Shown here one piece after another: positions 16,077-24,690 of a stretch of 64,000 bases of DNA. Below the pieces are notes generated by a model. That model did not search any database. It saw only the letters and a program-made list of their open reading frames with translations, and had not been told where the DNA came from. The stretch spans positions 1,922,001 to 1,986,000 of the forward strand of contig NZ_CP107811.1 of NCBI RefSeq assembly GCF_036346105.1, given 5' to 3'. Positions within the stretch are counted from its first letter, which is position 1. Every line of letters starts with the position of its first letter. The DNA is from Streptomyces sp. NBC_00539 (lineage in GTDB: Bacteria > Actinomycetota > Actinomycetes > Streptomycetales > Streptomycetaceae). The translations under genes were made by a program, and so were the position numbers.

Positions 16077-17693
16077 ATGCGGTTCCTCCTCACCAGCGCT
16101 CGGCGCCTCGGGCTGCCCAGACGGGCCGTCTCCCAGATCCTGCTGACGCAGCTGGCCATCGCGGCCGGGGTCGCGGTTCTGGCCACCGGGCTGTTCCTGG
16201 CGCCGCTCAGCTCGCAGCTCGACGACCAGGCCATGCGGCGGGCCCTCGCGATCGCCCAGAGCGCGGCGGCCGACCCGGCGCTGGCCACCGGCCTGCTGGA
16301 CTCCGCCCCCGTCCCGGACAGCCCGGTGCAGGCGGCTGCCGAGCGGATCCGCCGGGCGACGGGTGCCGAGTACGTGGTCGTCGTGGACCTGAACGGGATC
16401 CGCCGCTCCCACCCCAGCCCCGACCGCATCGGAAAGCCGGTCTCCACCGACCCGGGCGACGCCCTTGCCGGCCGCGAGGTGATGGAGATCGACGAGGGCA
16501 CCCTGGGCCGCTCGGCCCGCGGCAAGGTCCCGCTGCTGGCCGCCGACGGGGAGATCGTCGGCGCCGTTTCGGTCGGCATCGCCTACGACAGCGTCCGGGA
16601 CCGGCTGATCGGGGCCGTCCCGGGCCTGCTCGCCTACGCGGGCGGCGCCCTGGCAGCCGGGGCGCTCGCCGCGTACCTGCTCTCGCGCAGGATCCAGCGG
16701 CAGACCCGCGACCTGGCCTTCTCGGACATCTCCGCCCTGCTCGCGGAGCGGGAGGCGATGCTGCACTCCATCCGCGAAGGCGTGATCGCCCTCGACCGCG
16801 GCGGGCGCGTCCGCCTGGTCAACGACGAAGCCGCCCGGCTGCTGGGCCTCGCGCCGCACTCCGCCGACGCGCTCGCGGGGCGCGCGCTGGACGACGTACT
16901 CGGCGCGGGCCGCACCGCCGACGTCCTCTCGGGCCGCGTAACCGGCCGCGACCTGCTGACCGTCCAGGGCGCCCGGGTACTGGTGGCCAACCGGATGCCG
17001 ACCGAGGACGGCGGCGCCGTCGCCACCCTGCGCGACCGCACCGAGCTGGAGCGCCTGGCCCGGGAGCTGGACTCCACCCGCGGTCTGATCGAGGCCCTGC
17101 GCGCCCAGGACCACGAGCACGCCAACCGGCTCCACACCCTCCTCGGCCTCTTGGAGCTCGGTCTCCACGACGAGGCGGCGGAGTTCGTGACCGAGGTCGC
17201 CGGAGTGCACCGCAGCACCGCCGAGCAGGTCACCGAGAAGGTGCGCGACCCGCTGCTGGCCGCTCTCCTCGTGGGCAAGGGCGCGGTCGCCGCGGAGCGG
17301 GGCGTCTGCCTGCGCCTCGCCGACCGGACCCTGCTCCCGGACGGCCTCGTCGATCCGGGCGGCCTCGTGACCATCACGGGCAACCTGGTGGACAACGCCC
17401 TGGACGCGGCCGCGGCCTCGGCGGCGCCGTGGGTCGAAGTGGAGCTCCGCGCCGAAGGGCGCTCGGCGCTGCTCCACGTCCGGGACAGCGGCCCGGGCAT
17501 CCCCGCCGGCCGGAGCGAGGAGATCTTCACCGAGGGCTGGTCGACCAAGCAGCCCTCGGCCCACCGCGAGCGCGGGCTGGGGCTCGCTCTGGTGCGCCGT
17601 CTGGCCGAGCGGCAGGGCGGTACGGTCCGGGCCGGTGGGACAGCGGACGGAGGGGCGGAGTTCTCCGTCGTACTCCCGGAGGCCCTGCGATGA
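16077..17693 (+). CDS. CitA/DcuS-type sensor histidine kinase
   Basis: This 538-residue kinase has TM1 at about residues 22-44, an external sensor region of about 135 residues and TM2 near 183-205. A cytoplasmic PAS-like domain (REGVIALDRGGRVRLVNDEAARLLG) follows. The SpoB-type kinase core has the phospho-His in DHEHANRLHTLLGLLE (His346), the N box GNLVDNALDAA, and the ATP-lid motifs DSGPGIPAG and RGLGLALVRRLAE. This is the CitA/DcuS class, which senses citrate or C4-dicarboxylates outside the cell. The ATG at 16077 has no clear Shine-Dalgarno sequence, so a leaderless transcript is possible. The stop overlaps the response-regulator start by 4 nt. The 280-bp gap before it is GC-rich with small inverted repeats and no gene. 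Confidence 0.9.
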   Translation: MRFLLTSARRLGLPRRAVSQILLTQLAIAAGVAVLATGLFLAPLSSQLDDQAMRRALAIAQSAAADPALATGLLDSAPVPDSPVQAAAERIRRATGAEYVVVVDLNGIRRSHPSPDRIGKPVSTDPGDALAGREVMEIDEGTLGRSARGKVPLLAADGEIVGAVSVGIAYDSVRDRLIGAVPGLLAYAGGALAAGALAAYLLSRRIQRQTRDLAFSDISALLAEREAMLHSIREGVIALDRGGRVRLVNDEAARLLGLAPHSADALAGRALDDVLGAGRTADVLSGRVTGRDLLTVQGARVLVANRMPTEDGGAVATLRDRTELERLARELDSTRGLIEALRAQDHEHANRLHTLLGLLELGLHDEAAEFVTEVAGVHRSTAEQVTEKVRDPLLAALLVGKGAVAAERGVCLRLADRTLLPDGLVDPGGLVTITGNLVDNALDAAAASAAPWVEVELRAEGRSALLHVRDSGPGIPAGRSEEIFTEGWSTKQPSAHRERGLGLALVRRLAERQGGTVRAGGTADGGAEFSVVLPEALR

Positions 17694-18394
17694 ACGAGAC
17701 CCCGATACACGTATTGGTCGTCGACGACGACATGCGTGTTGCCCGGATCAACGCGGCGTACGTGGCGAAGGTTCCCGGCTTCCGGGTTTCCGCCGAAGTC
17801 CATTCGGCGGCCGCGGCCATGGAGTTCCTGGAGTCCCATCCGGTCGACCTGATCCTCCTGGACCACTACCTCCCCGACGAGAACGGCCTGGACCTGGTGC
17901 GCCGCCTGCGCCAGAACGGCCACCGCACCGACGTCATCATGGTCACCGCAGCCCGGGACCTCACCACCGTCCAGGCCGCCATGCGCCTCGGCGCCCTCCA
18001 GTACCTCGTCAAGCCGTTCACCTTCACCGGGCTCCGCACCCGGCTGGAGGCCTACCGGACCCTGCGGCACGCCCTGGAAGCCGGCGGCGAGGCCGAACAG
18101 GCGGAGGTGGACCGCCTGTTCGGTGCACTGGCGGCGGCCGAAAGCCCCAACGACCTGCCCAAGGGCCACTCGCCGACCACCGCCGAACTCGTCCGCCAGG
18201 TCCTGCGCACCGCAGCCGGGCCCCTGTCGACCCAGCAGATCGCCGACCTCGCGGGCATCAGCCGCCAGACCGCCCAGCGCTACCTCAAGCTGCTGGACCG
18301 CTCCGGCCGGGTCACGCTCGCCCTGCGCTACGGCGAGACCGGCCGCCCGGAACACCGCTACAGCTGGCGGCCCCAGGACCACGGCCCGGCGTAG
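17690..18394 (+). CDS. CitB/DcuR-type response regulator
   Basis: This 234-residue protein has a receiver domain with the acidic pocket VVDDD, the phospho-acceptor Asp in LILLDHYLPDENG, and the KPF lysine loop. The C-terminal half holds a helix-turn-helix (LSTQQIADLAGISRQTAQRYLKLL in the range 175-205) typical of CitB/DcuR regulators. It is translationally coupled to the kinase through an ATGA overlap. It converges with the ActP-like symporter gene, whose transcription it may activate; this is an inference from position and from the usual link of this class to carboxylate transporters. Confidence 0.92.
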   Translation: MNETPIHVLVVDDDMRVARINAAYVAKVPGFRVSAEVHSAAAAMEFLESHPVDLILLDHYLPDENGLDLVRRLRQNGHRTDVIMVTAARDLTTVQAAMRLGALQYLVKPFTFTGLRTRLEAYRTLRHALEAGGEAEQAEVDRLFGALAAAESPNDLPKGHSPTTAELVRQVLRTAAGPLSTQQIADLAGISRQTAQRYLKLLDRSGRVTLALRYGETGRPEHRYSWRPQDHGPA

Positions 18395-18421
18395 CCCCTG
18401 TCCGGGCGCCGGAGAAGAGCG

Positions 18422-18510
18422 CCCGGCCAGGGACCCGCCGCGTCACACCGCACCCGTCCCGGCCAGGGACCGGCCGCGTCCCAGCGAGCCCCGCGTCACA
18501 CCGCGCCCGC
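18422..18510. repeat. Imperfect tandem repeats copying the 3' end of the symporter gene
   Basis: Two degenerate copies lie at about 18422-18457 and 18458-18510. Each contains CCCGGCCAGGGAC and/or CCGCGTCACACCGC, and the second runs across the symporter stop codon (TCA at 18496). A third start of the unit (CCCGGTCAGCGACC) lies inside the gene. Read on the minus strand, each unit repeats the last codons and the stop of the gene. Confidence 0.75.
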
Positions 18511-20088
18511 CCCGGTCAGCGACCGGACCTCCGTCTCCGCGTGCTTCGCCGCGTCCGGTTCCTCGGCCGAGGTGAGCGTGCCGAGCCAGCCCGCGAGGAA
18601 CCCGAGCGGGATCGACACGATCCCGGGGTTCTGGAGCGGGAAGTACTGGAAGTCCACTCCCGGGAACAGGGACTCCGGGCTGCCGGAAACCACCGGGGAC
18701 AGCACGACCAGCACCACCGCCGGCACCAGCCCCCCGTACACGGCCCAGACCGCCCCCCGCGTGGTGAACTCCCGCCAGAACAGCGAGTACAGCAGCACGG
18801 GCAGGTTCGCCGAAGCGGCTACCGCGAAGGCCAGTCCGACCAGGAACGCCACGTTGAGGTCCTGGGCCAGCAGCCCCAGGGCGATCGCCACCGCTCCGAT
18901 CCCGACGGCCGCCGTCTTGGCCACGGCAACCTCGCTGCGCTGCCGGCCGTGACGGCGCCCCAGCGACGCGTACAGGTCGTGCGCGACGGAGGCCGAGGAC
19001 GCGAGGGTGATCCCGGCGACCACCGCGAGGATGGTCGCGAAGGCGATGGCGGCGACGAAGGCGAACAGCACCGCGCCCCCGGTGGAATCGATGCCCCCGC
19101 CCAGGAAGCCCGCGAGCAGCGGAACCGCCGTGTTCCCGGAGGCGTTGGACGCCCGTACCTCGTCGGGCCCGAGCAGCGCGGCCGCTCCGAACCCGAGCAC
19201 GATGGTCATCAGGTAGAACCCGCCGATCAGCGCGATGGCCCAGACGACGGACCGGCGAGCCGCGCGCGCCGTCGGCACGGTGTAGAAGCGGGACAGGATG
19301 TGCGGGAGGCCGGCCGTGCCCAGGACGAGGGCGAGGCCCAGGCTGATGAAGTCGAAGCGAGCGGTCCAGTCGGCCCCGTACTTGAGGCCGGGGCTCAGGA
19401 ACCGGGCTCCGTGTCCGCTGCGCTCGGCGGCGCTGGTCAGAAGCTGGTTGACGTCGCCGTGGAAGCGCAGCAGCACCAGTACGGTCAGGGTGACCGCGCC
19501 GCCCATCAGCAGCACGGCCTTGACGATCTGGATCCAGGTGGTGGCCCGCATGCCGCCGAACGACACGTAGACCACCATGAGCGCGCCGACCCCGATCACG
19601 GTCAGGGTCTTGGCGCCGGTGCCCGAACCGCCGATCAGCAGCCCGACCAGGCTGCCCGCGCCGACCATCTGCGCGACGAGGTACAGCACGGAGACCACGA
19701 CCGAGGAGGTGCCGGCGGCGATCCTGACCGGCCGCTGGCTCATCCGGGCCGCGACCACGTCGGCGAGGGTGAACCGGCCGCAGTTGCGGACCAGTTCGGC
19801 GACGAGGAAGAGGACCACCAGCCACGCGACGAGGAAACCCACCGAATACAGCATGCCGTCGTAGCCGAAGAGGGCGATGAGGCCGGAGATGCCGAGGAAG
19901 GAGGCGGCCGACATGTAGTCGCCGGCGATGGCGAACCCGTTCTCCAGCGGGGAGAAGAGGCGGCCGCCGGCGTAGAACTCCTCTGCCGAGCCGTGCCGGT
20001 TGCGGCTCACCCATGTGGTGATGCCCAGGGTGATCGCGATGAAGACGCTGAACAGGACCAGCGCGAGGGCTTGGTGCTCGGTGCTCAA
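18496..20088 (-). CDS. Sodium:solute symporter, ActP/MctC-like acetate/monocarboxylate permease
   Basis: This 530-residue protein has 13-14 hydrophobic segments of the SSS family. Conserved blocks are EEFYAGGRLFSPLENGFAIAGDYMSAASFLG and the GTAGLPHILSRFYTVP segment typical of ActP-type carriers. It should import acetate, pyruvate, propionate or related acids with a cation. The start is TTG at 20088, overlapping the DUF485 stop (TTGA) behind the strong site GGGAGGAGG, so the two are translationally coupled, as yjcH-actP are in other bacteria. The C-terminal codons and stop are partly duplicated downstream. The neighbouring CitA/CitB-type system and citrate synthases suggest coordinated use of external carboxylates. 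Confidence 0.92.
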   Translation of the reverse strand: MSTEHQALALVLFSVFIAITLGITTWVSRNRHGSAEEFYAGGRLFSPLENGFAIAGDYMSAASFLGISGLIALFGYDGMLYSVGFLVAWLVVLFLVAELVRNCGRFTLADVVAARMSQRPVRIAAGTSSVVVSVLYLVAQMVGAGSLVGLLIGGSGTGAKTLTVIGVGALMVVYVSFGGMRATTWIQIVKAVLLMGGAVTLTVLVLLRFHGDVNQLLTSAAERSGHGARFLSPGLKYGADWTARFDFISLGLALVLGTAGLPHILSRFYTVPTARAARRSVVWAIALIGGFYLMTIVLGFGAAALLGPDEVRASNASGNTAVPLLAGFLGGGIDSTGGAVLFAFVAAIAFATILAVVAGITLASSASVAHDLYASLGRRHGRQRSEVAVAKTAAVGIGAVAIALGLLAQDLNVAFLVGLAFAVAASANLPVLLYSLFWREFTTRGAVWAVYGGLVPAVVLVVLSPVVSGSPESLFPGVDFQYFPLQNPGIVSIPLGFLAGWLGTLTSAEEPDAAKHAETEVRSLTGAGAV

Positions 20089-20570
20089 CGGCCCTCCTCC
20101 CGGGCCTGTTCCCGCTGCCGGCCCCGTTCCTGTTCGAAGACCGTCCAGCGCAGGTCGAGCGCCGGCCGGTCGCGGCGCAGCCGCGCGTGCCGGGCGTAGG
20201 CCCAGGTCAGGAGGAAAGTGGTGAGGAACTGGCCGAGGCCCGCGAGCAGGGCCACGTTGACCGCGCCCACGACGGGCCGGGCCATCAGACCGGGCGCCGC
20301 GGTCGCGGCGATCACGTAGGCGACGTACCAGAGGAAGAAGCCGGCGGTCGCGGGGATGACGAACCCGCGGTAGCGGCTCCGCACTTCCCGGAAGGCCTCG
20401 CTGCGCTGCACTTCGAGGTAGATCTCGGACGCGCCGGGTGCGGGCCGGCCGTCGGCCTCCGGGCCCGCGGGATCCGTCGCGGCGCCCTCACCCCAGCCGA
20501 CTGCCGGCGCGTCGTACCAGGGGTCGTCCAGCCGGATCGTTCCGGCATCACGACCTTCGTGCTTGTCCAC
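20085..20570 (-). CDS. DUF485 membrane protein, partner of the symporter
   Basis: In this 161-residue protein, residues about 55-140 form the DUF485 domain with two membrane helices (FVIPATAGFFLWYVAYVIAA and LAGLGQFLTTFLLTWAYA). The first 50 residues are acidic and disordered-looking. DUF485 proteins are almost always encoded just before ActP-type permeases and are thought to aid their assembly or activity. The GTG start at 20570 has GGAGAG upstream. Its stop codon overlaps the TTG start of the symporter. Confidence 0.88.
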   Translation of the reverse strand: MDKHEGRDAGTIRLDDPWYDAPAVGWGEGAATDPAGPEADGRPAPGASEIYLEVQRSEAFREVRSRYRGFVIPATAGFFLWYVAYVIAATAAPGLMARPVVGAVNVALLAGLGQFLTTFLLTWAYARHARLRRDRPALDLRWTVFEQERGRQREQAREEGR

Positions 20571-20727
20571 CGAACTCTCCTTGTCCGCGACCGCATTGGC
20601 CGCGCGCCACAAGGATGGGGCAATGGGGTCTTTCCGGACGGCCGTACCGGCGCTCTTCACCCGTTCAGGTGAGGGAAGGAGAGGGAGGAGCGCCGGCGTG
20701 CCGAGATCCGCCGGGAGCCGGGCCGGC

Positions 20728-22848
20728 TCAGGCGTCGATGCGCGAGCGGTCCAGGGTCGCGGCGGAGCCGGTGATGAACTCCTTGCGGGGAGCCACCTCG
20801 TTGCCCATGAGGAGGTCGAAGACCGACTCGGCGGAGTCCAGGTCGCCGATGTTGATCCGGCGCAGCGTCCGGTGGCGCGGGTCCATGGTGGTCTCCGCGA
20901 GCTGGTCGGCGTCCATCTCGCCCAGGCCCTTGTAGCGCTGGATGGCGTCCTTGTAGCGGATGTTCTTGCGCTGGTACTCGAGCAGCGTCTGGCGCAGCTC
21001 GTTGTCCGAGTACGTGTAGACGTACTTGTCCTGGCCCTTCTTCGGCTGGACGAGTTCGATCCGGTGCAGCGGCGGCACGGCGGCGAAGACCCGGCCCGCC
21101 TCGACCATCGGCCGCATGTACCGCTGGAAGAGCGTGAGCAGCAGACACCTGATGTGCGCGCCGTCCACATCGGCGTCGACGAGCAGGACGATCTTGCCGT
21201 AGCGGGCGGCGTCGAGGTCGAAGGTCCGGCCCGAGCCGGCTCCTATGACCTGGATGATCGCGCCGCACTCGGCGTTCTTGAGCATGTCCGAGACCGAGGA
21301 CTTCTGAACGTTGAGGATCTTGCCGCGGATCGGCAGCAGCGCCTGGAACTCGGAGTTCCGGGCGAGCTTCGCCGTACCGAGCGCCGAGTCGCCCTCGACG
21401 ATGAAGAGCTCGCTGCGCTCCACGTCGTCGCTGCGGCAGTCGGCCAGCTTGGCGGGCAGCGAGGAGGTCTCCAGCGCGGTCTTGCGGCGCTGGGCCTCCT
21501 TGTGCTGGCGGGCCGCGATACGGGTCCGGGCGGCCGCGACGATCTTCTCCATCACGGCGCGGGCCTGCTGCTTGTCGTCGCGCTTGGTGGAGGTCAGGAA
21601 CGCCTTGAGCTCCTTGGCGACCACTGCGGCGACGATGCGGGTGGCCGCGGAGGTCCCGAGGACCTCCTTGGTCTGGCCTTCGAACTGCGGCTCGGCGAGA
21701 CGGACGGTGACCACCGCCGTCATGCCCTCCATCGCGTCGTCCTTGACCACGTCGTCCTCGGCGACGCGCAGCAGCTTCGCCGAGCGCAGCACCTCGTTGA
21801 CGGTCTTGGCGACCGAACGCTCGAAGCCGGAGACGTGGGTGCCGCCCTTGGGCGTGGCGATGATGTTCACGAAGGACTTGACGTTGGTCTCGTACCCCGT
21901 GCCCCAGCGCAGGGCGATGTCGACGCCGAGCTCGCGCGTGACCTCGGTGGGGGTCATGTGACCGCGCTCGTCCAGGACGGGGACGGTCTCCTTGAAGGTC
22001 CCGGTGCCGCTCAGCCGCAGCACGTCACAGACGGCCTTGTCCTGGGCGAGGTACTCGCAGAACTCGCTGATGCCCCCGTCGAAGCGGAAGACCTCCTCGG
22101 TCTTGCCGGCGCCGTCCACGGCCCGCTCGTCGCGGACGACGAGCGTCAGCCCGGGGACGAGGAAGGCCGTCTGGCGGGCGCGCTGGTAGAGCGTCTCCAG
22201 ATTGAGCCGGGCGTCCTTGAGGAAGATCTGGCGGTCGGCCCAGTAACGGATCCGGGTGCCCGTCTTGCCCTTGGCGATCCGCTTGGTCTTGCGCAGGCCG
22301 TTGGCGGGGTCGAAGGGACTGTCGGGGCCCTGCTCGGTGAACATCCCGGGCACGCCGCGCCGGAAGCTGATGGCGTGCGTCGAGCTGCCGCGGTCGACCT
22401 CGACGTCGAGCCGGGCGGAGAGCGCGTTGACGACGGAGGCGCCGACGCCGTGCAGGCCGCCGGAGGCCGCGTAGGAGCCGCCGCCGAACTTGCCGCCGGC
22501 GTGCAGCTTGGTCATGACGACCTCGACGCCGGAGAGGCCGGTCTTGGGCTCGACGTCGACGGGGATGCCGCGGCCGTTGTCGCGGACCTCGACGGAGGAG
22601 TCCTCGTGGAGGATCACCTCGATGTGGTCGCAGTAGCCGCCCAGGGCCTCGTCGACGGAATTGTCGATGATCTCCCAGAGGCAGTGCATCAGGCCCCGGC
22701 TGTCGGTCGAGCCGATATACATGCCGGGGCGCTTGCGGACGGCCTCAAGACCTTCGAGGACGAGCAGGTGCCGCGCGGTGTAGTTGGAACCGTCCCGGTC
22801 TGCTCCGGACAGCAGCGCGCTGGAAGGCACGGACGTGTCGGCGGTCAC
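20728..22848 (-). CDS. parE: DNA topoisomerase IV subunit B
   Basis: This 706-residue protein has a GHKL ATPase domain (EIIDNSVDEALGG, DNGRGIP, GGLHGVGASVVNALS) followed by a transducer. A TOPRIM domain carries EGDSALGTAKLARN and the metal-binding DADVDGAH. It supplies ATP hydrolysis and part of the DNA gate for ParC, encoded 13 kb away. Several TOPRIM residues differ from canonical GyrB (EGDSAGG is EGDSALG here), consistent with the second, ParE-type paralog of actinomycetes. The GTG at 22848 is chosen because GAGGAG lies 8 nt upstream; longer readings enter a low-coding intergenic region. Confidence 0.94.
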   Translation of the reverse strand: MTADTSVPSSALLSGADRDGSNYTARHLLVLEGLEAVRKRPGMYIGSTDSRGLMHCLWEIIDNSVDEALGGYCDHIEVILHEDSSVEVRDNGRGIPVDVEPKTGLSGVEVVMTKLHAGGKFGGGSYAASGGLHGVGASVVNALSARLDVEVDRGSSTHAISFRRGVPGMFTEQGPDSPFDPANGLRKTKRIAKGKTGTRIRYWADRQIFLKDARLNLETLYQRARQTAFLVPGLTLVVRDERAVDGAGKTEEVFRFDGGISEFCEYLAQDKAVCDVLRLSGTGTFKETVPVLDERGHMTPTEVTRELGVDIALRWGTGYETNVKSFVNIIATPKGGTHVSGFERSVAKTVNEVLRSAKLLRVAEDDVVKDDAMEGMTAVVTVRLAEPQFEGQTKEVLGTSAATRIVAAVVAKELKAFLTSTKRDDKQQARAVMEKIVAAARTRIAARQHKEAQRRKTALETSSLPAKLADCRSDDVERSELFIVEGDSALGTAKLARNSEFQALLPIRGKILNVQKSSVSDMLKNAECGAIIQVIGAGSGRTFDLDAARYGKIVLLVDADVDGAHIRCLLLTLFQRYMRPMVEAGRVFAAVPPLHRIELVQPKKGQDKYVYTYSDNELRQTLLEYQRKNIRYKDAIQRYKGLGEMDADQLAETTMDPRHRTLRRINIGDLDSAESVFDLLMGNEVAPRKEFITGSAATLDRSRIDA

Positions 22849-23294
22849 GCAGTTCGCTCCTCGCTGAATTTCTTTTCTGGCCCGGTTGGGCGCAGGGGTG
22901 GCTCGGTCGCCCGTCAGAGGGTACCGAGGCCTGGTAGAGCGGATGCAACGCCACCCTCGTCGCTTCCCCAGCCTAGTGCAGATCCGCACGGATGTTCGAT
23001 CCCCCGTGGGGGTGACGCAAACATCACGTTCCCTTCGACGCATGAACCATTTAGGGTTCGGGCACGTCCTCATGAACAACCGGCGCTCATGCCGGCGAGG
23101 ACGGAACTGCAACAAGCGAACGACTGACAACGCGAAACCGTAAAGCAACGCAATACGGCTCCTTCGCCGCCAACCGGCAACAGCCGGCCAGCTTCGGAAG
23201 GAAGTTTCGAAAGAAAGCCGCGAGCGGGAACGTTTTCGGCCTGGTTGGATGTTGACCCTGGTACGACAGCTCGTCGAGCTAGAGAAGAGGCGAC
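22849..23294. other. Intergenic region, parE / zinc-ribbon gene
   Basis: This is 446 bp between divergent genes. It has lower GC than its surroundings, lacks convincing codon structure, and should hold both promoters. A TTGACC at 23252 is a possible -35 box for the plus-strand gene, but I found no -10 at normal spacing. Small inverted repeats such as CCCCCGTGGGGG (about 23001) are present. Confidence 0.6.
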
Positions 23295-23531
23295 GTGACT
23301 ACTGTTCTGACACCCGCGACCCCGCTGACGGCCGCTGACCGATGCGACCGTTGCGGCGCCCAGGCATATCTGCGCGTCGTCCTGCTGAGCGGTGGTGAAC
23401 TGCTCTTCTGCGCCCACCACGGGCGTAAGTTCGAGCCGGAACTCAAGAAGATCGCCGCGGAAATACAGGATGAGACCGAGCGGCTCACGTCCGCTCCGGC
23501 TGCCAATGCCGCCGACACCGAGGACCGCTGA
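23295..23531 (+). CDS. Small zinc-ribbon-like protein (DUF7455-like)
   Basis: This 78-residue protein carries CDRCG at residues 16-20 and CAHHG near 38-42, four likely zinc ligands in a compact CxxC...CxxH arrangement. Between them lies a beta-rich stretch (AYLRVVLLSGGELLF); a charged helix follows (FEPELKKIAAEIQDE). I recognise it as the small protein widely conserved in actinobacteria near hrdB, currently a domain of unknown function. The GTG at 23295 follows GAAGAGG. It is monocistronic, ending at a strong hairpin. A role in RNA or protein binding is possible but not shown. Confidence 0.85.
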   Translation: MTTVLTPATPLTAADRCDRCGAQAYLRVVLLSGGELLFCAHHGRKFEPELKKIAAEIQDETERLTSAPAANAADTEDR

Positions 23532-23579
23532 CACAGGCCTACCCTCGCATCCGACGAGCCAGGACCGGCCAGGCCGGTC

Positions 23580-23620
23580 GACGGGCGGCTCCCCCTGTGA
23601 CCCAGGAGGAGCCGCCCGTC
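23580..23620 (+). terminator. Hairpin terminator between convergent genes
   Basis: Arms GACGGGCGGCTCC and GGAGCCGCCCGTC are perfect 13-bp complements. It lies 49 nt after the zinc-ribbon gene stop and may also stop transcription from the protease gene. Confidence 0.85.
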
Positions 23621-23660
23621 CTCATTTCCGCCGGTACGCCCAGGGACCGGAGTGCAGGCC

Positions 23661-24578
23661 CTACAGCCCTTCGAGAGGGGCTGGACGGCGCGCTGAGCCC
23701 CTCGGGGCGCCCGCTGTGGGCAGCGGCCGGTCGGCCCGCTGCACGGCCCTCTCGGGGCTGCTCACGAAGCCGGACATCGCGGAGATCCGGGTGTACACCC
23801 CCGGGCTGTCGGGGCGCCCGCAGCCCCGCCCCCAGGACACCAGGCCGATGAGCCGCCCCTGGGCGACGAGCGGACCGCCGCTGTCGCCCTGGCAGGCGTC
23901 CTTGCCGCCCTCCTGCTCCCCCGCGCACACCATGGACTCCGGCAGGTACTGCCCGTCCGAGTCGCCCGGGTACGCCTTCGCGCAGACCTCGTCCGACAGC
24001 ACCGTGACGTGCGCGGCGCGCAGCCCGTACGCGTAGTCGCCGAACCCGCTCGTGTCGCCCCAGCCGTACACCGCGGCCTGTGTGCCGGGCTCGTAGGCCG
24101 GGTGCCCGGCACCGGCCATGGGCAGGACGTACTGGGCCGGGACGGCCTCGGCGAGTTCCAGCACCGCGATGTCCCCCGCGTTGCTCTTGGGGTCGTACTC
24201 CGGGTTCACCCGGGCCGAGCGCACCGCGATCTCGCGCCCGTCGGACGCCCGCAGCTCCGTACGCCCCGTGATCACCCGCAGGTCGGGCACCGCCTCGACC
24301 GGGCCGCCCAGCACCTGCCGCCCCAGGCAGTGCGCGGCGGTCACCACCTTGGCGGGGGCCACGAGGACGCCTCCGCAGAACTGGCCGCCCCGCGTACCTC
24401 CGAACCGGTCACGGCTGGCCAGGGCCACGACCCACGGACTGTCCGCCACCTTCACGGGCTGGCCGCCGATCACCACCCCGTCCGCGGCCGCCCGGGGCAG
24501 CTGGGCCGGATGCGCCGCGGCCGCTCCCGCCACCAGCGTCAGCACGCCCGCCAGGGCACGGGCAAAGAAACGACGCAT
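23661..24578 (-). CDS. Secreted trypsin-like serine protease (S1 family)
   Basis: This 305-residue protein starts with a signal peptide (FARALAGVLTLVAGAAAAHPA) and then a short pro-region, with maturation likely before VIGGQPV. The catalytic triad is visible: His in VVTAAHC, Asp in NAGDIAVLEL, Ser in CQGDSGGPLV. Cysteine pairs fit the S1 fold. The C-terminal 40 residues are a Pro/Ala/Arg-rich tail beyond the protease domain. The ATG at 24578 has an AGGAGG ribosome-binding site. It is exported, so it degrades or processes proteins outside the cell; the residue before the SWG loop (CQGDSGG) suggests trypsin-like cleavage after Arg or Lys. It is a separate unit downstream of hrdB. Confidence 0.92.
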   Translation of the reverse strand: MRRFFARALAGVLTLVAGAAAAHPAQLPRAAADGVVIGGQPVKVADSPWVVALASRDRFGGTRGGQFCGGVLVAPAKVVTAAHCLGRQVLGGPVEAVPDLRVITGRTELRASDGREIAVRSARVNPEYDPKSNAGDIAVLELAEAVPAQYVLPMAGAGHPAYEPGTQAAVYGWGDTSGFGDYAYGLRAAHVTVLSDEVCAKAYPGDSDGQYLPESMVCAGEQEGGKDACQGDSGGPLVAQGRLIGLVSWGRGCGRPDSPGVYTRISAMSGFVSSPERAVQRADRPLPTAGAPRGSARRPAPLEGL

Positions 24579-24690
24579 GAGGCCTCCTGACTCTGGGTGT
24601 GCATGACTCCACCCAGAGTGGGATGCCCGGTGGCCGTGCGCACCCGCGCGGCCACCGGCGCCGCCCTGCCGCCATCTGTGGGCGGGCCGG

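Noticed and set aside
22886-23143. Small plus-strand open frame upstream of the zinc-ribbon gene
   Set aside because: It lacks codon bias, overlaps the divergent promoter region and has no recognisable motif.
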